Positions 32,042 to 34,664 of a stretch of 34,664 nucleotides of DNA are shown piece after piece (within the stretch, counting starts at the first letter, position 1; each line of letters starts with the position of its first letter). This stretch comes from Fibrobacterota bacterium. Its GTDB lineage: Bacteria; Fibrobacterota; OXYB2-FULL-49-7; JAEUSG01. The position numbers were made by a program, and so were the translations under genes. Below the pieces are notes generated by a model. The model saw only the letters and a list, made by a program, of their open reading frames with translations. It had not been told where the DNA came from and ran no database searches. The stretch lies in NCBI GenBank assembly GCA_016788315.1, contig JAEUSG010000630.1, positions 1-34,664 of the forward strand, in the 5' to 3' direction.

Positions 32042-33118
32042 ATGCGTTCCATGCTGAAGCTTACCGCAATTCGGAACAATAACAATAAAAAAATAATTGC
32101 AAGAAGAGTTGCTGCCGACCTGGCAACGGATATTCATCGGGCAGAAGCATTAATCGCAAGATTACCTCTGGATATTATGCGTAATACACCAGAAGACAAA
32201 GTGAAACAAGTTGCATCAGATTATGAAAGGCTTGGCTGTGTTGTTGCAATAATGAAAGACGCGGAACCGCCCAAGGATGAGCCCCCTCCAGTCGTTCAGC
32301 AGCCGGAACTACCCCCTGCTCAACATGATAGTTCTTTGCAAGTCACCAAGAAGGTTTTATCGACGGGATTCAGGCTGCATAGCGAATCAGAGGTTAAAAA
32401 GTCTCGAATAGCACTGTTTTTCGGGCGTGATATTGTGAGAATATTCATGGTACTCATCGCTTTGATTACTGTTCTGTTTCTGGCATCCCGCTGTCCCGCA
32501 TTAAAAAAGAGAACCTCTGTAAAGGCTGACGATTCAGTAGGCGTTGTTCAGGAATCTATTCCTGTCCCTGCAGATACAAGTAGCCCTCCTTCTCCGGCAT
32601 ATACTGATTCAGGACTTGCAGCCGTTGAGGAACGGCTGTCAGATGCTGCTGATCCAGAACAAAAGCAGGCTTTGAAAGATACTTTGGCAAATGGCTATTC
32701 AAACAAAGGGGATTTCGCCAGAGAGCCTTTGACCAAAATACGGTTTTACCGAATGGCTATAGCATTTAATGTTAATAACGAAGCGGCCTGGGAAGGTCTG
32801 ATTGATGCTCTTCTTGCAGAGAAGGACAGCTCCGAAGCAGCGGCAAGAGTTCTGGCAGAGAAGCAAAAACGTTTCTTTGAAGTGGATGCTAAACTTGAAC
32901 AGGTTATGAATAGTCAGGGAGTTGTTATTGATTCTGCAATTATAAAAAAGAATACACTTACATTTTCGTATAGAAGTACCGCAATGACAAGAGAAGAGGT
33001 GGAAGATGAGTTTTCTGTACTGAAAAAGAGCATCTTTGACGTCCGGAAGTTCAGGAAGGTAACTGTTACTGCTTATCAGGGCAGAAAAATGGTTACCAGG
33101 AGCTGGTTAAAAGAGTAA
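32042..33118 (+). CDS. Membrane-anchored protein with L7/L12 C-terminal-domain-like N-terminus; function unknown
   Basis: Protein of 358 residues that I do not recognise as a whole. The N-terminal about 70 residues follow the pattern of the ribosomal L7/L12 C-terminal domain (alpha helix, LIARLPLDIMRNTPEDKVKQ, then DYERLGCVVAIMKD): small residue-rich helix, short strand, Glu/Lys-rich helix with Leu-Gly turn, final strand. A Pro-rich linker (about 75-93) leads to one membrane segment (about 132-149), and the remaining about 200 residues, helical and Lys/Glu/Ala-rich, lie on the other side. AAGGAA lies about 8 bases before the ATG. It follows the HD-GYP gene by 28 bases and ends at a strong hairpin. 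The L7/L12 comparison is by eye. Confidence 0.6.
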   Translation: MRSMLKLTAIRNNNNKKIIARRVAADLATDIHRAEALIARLPLDIMRNTPEDKVKQVASDYERLGCVVAIMKDAEPPKDEPPPVVQQPELPPAQHDSSLQVTKKVLSTGFRLHSESEVKKSRIALFFGRDIVRIFMVLIALITVLFLASRCPALKKRTSVKADDSVGVVQESIPVPADTSSPPSPAYTDSGLAAVEERLSDAADPEQKQALKDTLANGYSNKGDFAREPLTKIRFYRMAIAFNVNNEAAWEGLIDALLAEKDSSEAAARVLAEKQKRFFEVDAKLEQVMNSQGVVIDSAIIKKNTLTFSYRSTAMTREEVEDEFSVLKKSIFDVRKFRKVTVTAYQGRKMVTRSWLKE

Positions 33119-33121
33119 AAT

Positions 33122-33156
33122 AAAAAACCGCGCCCCTGTTGTACGGGAGCGCGGTT
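33122..33156 (-). terminator. Intrinsic terminator of the minus-strand hydrolase gene (shared gap of convergent genes)
   Basis: AACCGCGC (33126-33133) pairs with GCGCGGTT (33149-33156), with further pairs inside (one mismatch, one G-U), and on the minus strand a run of six T follows (33122-33127). It stands about 19 bases after the stop of the minus-strand gene (33175). It also lies right behind the plus-strand gene end (33118), where the tail on that strand is a poor T-run, so use in both directions is possible. Confidence 0.8.
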
Positions 33157-33174
33157 AATTTCAATCGTTAAAAC

Positions 33175-34664
33175 TTAGTACGCTTTATTTGATCTCAGCC
33201 AGGCTTCAGAGTTTGCCCAATACTGAGCAGACTCAACAGGCTCTTCATCAATCTGCCAGTACTGAGTCATCATACGCTCTTTAATTCTTGGCTCTTTACC
33301 TTTCTTCAGCAGGTATTTCGAAAGATCTTCAACCTTAATTGATGCGGCAGGCTTGAAATCCTTCGACTGCATGTAGAGATAAAGAGATTCAAACAGCGCA
33401 CAAACTTCAGGCTCATGAGTTTCGAGTCCTGCAAAGTTGAATCCTGAAATCAGCAGTCTTCCTTTACCTACTTTAAGTTCGAAAAGGTATCCGAACTTAC
33501 GAAGAGTATATGCAGGCTGAAGTTCAGCAAGACCGAACTTGTGGACATCGAAGCGGTCACGGGCAGCTTTGTCATTGCCCTGGATAATCGGCTCAACTTT
33601 TACTGGGAAATCATCAAGCGATATTTTATCTGCATCGTTGATAAGTCTGTGGAACTGGAAGTCGATTAAACCCTTGTTCGGGAAAAGGCCGAGAGCTTTA
33701 TTTTTTCTTATAAAACCACCGAAATTGTGACCGCGATCCCAGATAACTCCCTTGAAACGATCCTGGGTTGCAGGCAGCCAGTATTTTTCAAATGGACCGA
33801 ATTTGCTTCGCACTTCCGGAACACGGTAAAGCATGAAAACATCGCCGCCCTTTTTAAGGTGGTTCAGTACTTCGGTATCAAAACGGTTGGCAATAAAGAG
33901 GCTTTTGCCTGGAAGCGGTTTTTTGCTCTTCTTTACATCAGGATATCTCTTTCTGAGGTCTACCTCGTCCAGGTTGAATACCGTTTTTGTAAAGTTAAGT
34001 TTGCCACTTACTTTCGGATAAATCCAAAGCTGCCAGCTGTTAAGTGCAACTTTCTTTCCGTTAGGCATCATCAGCCAGCAGGAGAATAGCGCTTCATCGG
34101 CAGCTTTTAGTTCAGGAAACTTAAGATTGATGATTGCAATACGGCGTGAACCGGTTTCATCAAGGTTGATGTTTCCAAGTTCGCCCTTCATTGCGATAGC
34201 TTTGCCCTTTTGGGATTTCAGCTCCCAGTGAAATACTGCTTCCCCTGTCAGGCGTTCATCGTAGTTTGACAGATATACAGGTACTGTCAGCTTTGTCTTT
34301 TCGGCAAAGCAGAAATCTTTGAATTCTGCAGCCAGAACTGTATCAGCATTGAACTGCATGAAATCTTCAGCCTTTGTAAATTGAAAATCGTCAAAGCAGT
34401 CGAGGATGCTGTTGGCATTCTCGTAACGTTCTGTATCAGAAAGCTGGAAGAAGTTATAACCAGAGAGGAGAGAACTTCTGCGAACGCTCTCAAGCCCCTG
34501 CTTCCACCACATATACTGATAGTATTTGGAGGATTCAATGCCGCGCTCGTAATAATCTTTCTTGAGCCCTTTTGCATCGATCAGTTTCTGCAGTTCGCCA
34601 ACCCACCATGGTTTCAGTTCCGGGCAGTATTTATTGAACTTACGGTCAAGATCATCAATGTTGC
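33175..34664 (-). CDS. C-terminal part of a probable glycoside hydrolase (GH2-like), start outside window
   Basis: Reading frame open from the right edge (first whole codon at 34662) to the stop at 33175, giving 496 residues; there is no sign of a start at the edge, so the ATG at 34512 is internal. The sequence (WWVGELQKL..., SSKYYQYMWWKQGLESVRRSSLLSGYNFFQLSDT) resembles the region after the catalytic core in GH2-type glycosidases, in which an E-x-x-R and SGY-x-x-x-L-x-D are seen. The remainder is beta-rich with a closing region about GDVFMLYRVPE and GRLLISGFNF. It lacks the sorting-like C-terminal module of the other secreted proteins in the window. Family naming is by pattern recognition only; the catalytic part is not in the window. 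A terminator follows. Confidence 0.5.
   Translation of the reverse strand, partial: NIDDLDRKFNKYCPELKPWWVGELQKLIDAKGLKKDYYERGIESSKYYQYMWWKQGLESVRRSSLLSGYNFFQLSDTERYENANSILDCFDDFQFTKAEDFMQFNADTVLAAEFKDFCFAEKTKLTVPVYLSNYDERLTGEAVFHWELKSQKGKAIAMKGELGNINLDETGSRRIAIINLKFPELKAADEALFSCWLMMPNGKKVALNSWQLWIYPKVSGKLNFTKTVFNLDEVDLRKRYPDVKKSKKPLPGKSLFIANRFDTEVLNHLKKGGDVFMLYRVPEVRSKFGPFEKYWLPATQDRFKGVIWDRGHNFGGFIRKNKALGLFPNKGLIDFQFHRLINDADKISLDDFPVKVEPIIQGNDKAARDRFDVHKFGLAELQPAYTLRKFGYLFELKVGKGRLLISGFNFAGLETHEPEVCALFESLYLYMQSKDFKPAASIKVEDLSKYLLKKGKEPRIKERMMTQYWQIDEEPVESAQYWANSEAWLRSNKAY

Noticed and set aside
1..34664. CRISPR array, IS element, prophage or tRNA/rRNA genes
   Set aside because: No spaced direct repeats, transposase or integrase motifs, terminal repeats, or cloverleaf/rRNA signatures were noticed on either strand by reading.

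Overview
The window looks like chromosome of a flagellated, fermentative Gram-negative bacterium of the Fibrobacterota/FCB neighbourhood (Chitinispirillum/Chitinivibrio-like is my best guess; other FCB candidate phyla are possible). Reasons: three large secreted proteins end in a 'NPFNP...G..V..G.Y' type C-terminal module (FlgD-Ig/T9SS-sorting-like), there is an electron-transfer-flavoprotein-linked lactate/glycolate dehydrogenase, carbohydrate esterase-type enzymes are present, and there is a flagellar basal-body operon. No phage, IS element, CRISPR array, rRNA or tRNA was recognised.

Layout. (1) Positions 1-11088, minus strand: a hybrid histidine kinase, then a Ycf48-like propeller fused to a PIG-L deacetylase, then a sialate-O-acetylesterase-like secreted protein, then etfB-etfA-glcD (glcD loses its last few codons at the window edge). 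The spacing is tight, with a good sigma70-type promoter in front of the esterase. (2) Positions 11089-13087: an AT-rich stretch holding a small 4-oxalocrotonate-tautomerase-like gene, an unrecognised multi-pass membrane protein and two gaps of about 330-360 bases with inverted repeats. (3) Positions 13088-24397, plus strand: flgB, flgC, an unrecognised 133-residue gene, fliE, fliF, fliG, fliH, fliI, fliJ, and then, translationally coupled to fliJ, a 1439-residue secreted multidomain protein. (4) Positions 24407-30115, minus strand: five tightly packed genes (read from right to left: extracellular solute-binding protein, MATE exporter, mtnA, CNNM/CBS/CorC membrane protein, GNAT acetyltransferase). 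(5) Positions 30293-33118, plus strand: a YfcE-like phosphodiesterase, an HD-GYP protein and a membrane-anchored protein with an L7/L12-CTD-like N-terminal domain. (6) Positions 33175-34664, minus strand: the C-terminal part of a probable glycoside hydrolase (GH2-like), followed by a clear intrinsic terminator.

How the parts may work together. The flagellar genes give the inner rod/MS-ring/switch/export-ATPase core, and the order flgB-flgC-fliE-fliF-fliG-fliH-fliI-fliJ is classical apart from the inserted 133-residue gene and the giant secreted protein where fliK/flgD are often found. The etfBA-glcD set suggests NAD-dependent oxidation of lactate (or another 2-hydroxy acid) by flavin-based electron bifurcation/confurcation. 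The kinase, deacetylase and esterase are consistent with sensing and trimming of acylated carbohydrates outside the cytoplasm, but that link is inference. The items I find most worth checking are the fliJ-coupled giant protein, the attenuator-like leader of the solute-binding protein/MATE operon, the L7/L12-like membrane-anchored protein next to HD-GYP, and the propeller/PIG-L fusion with an altered active-site histidine.
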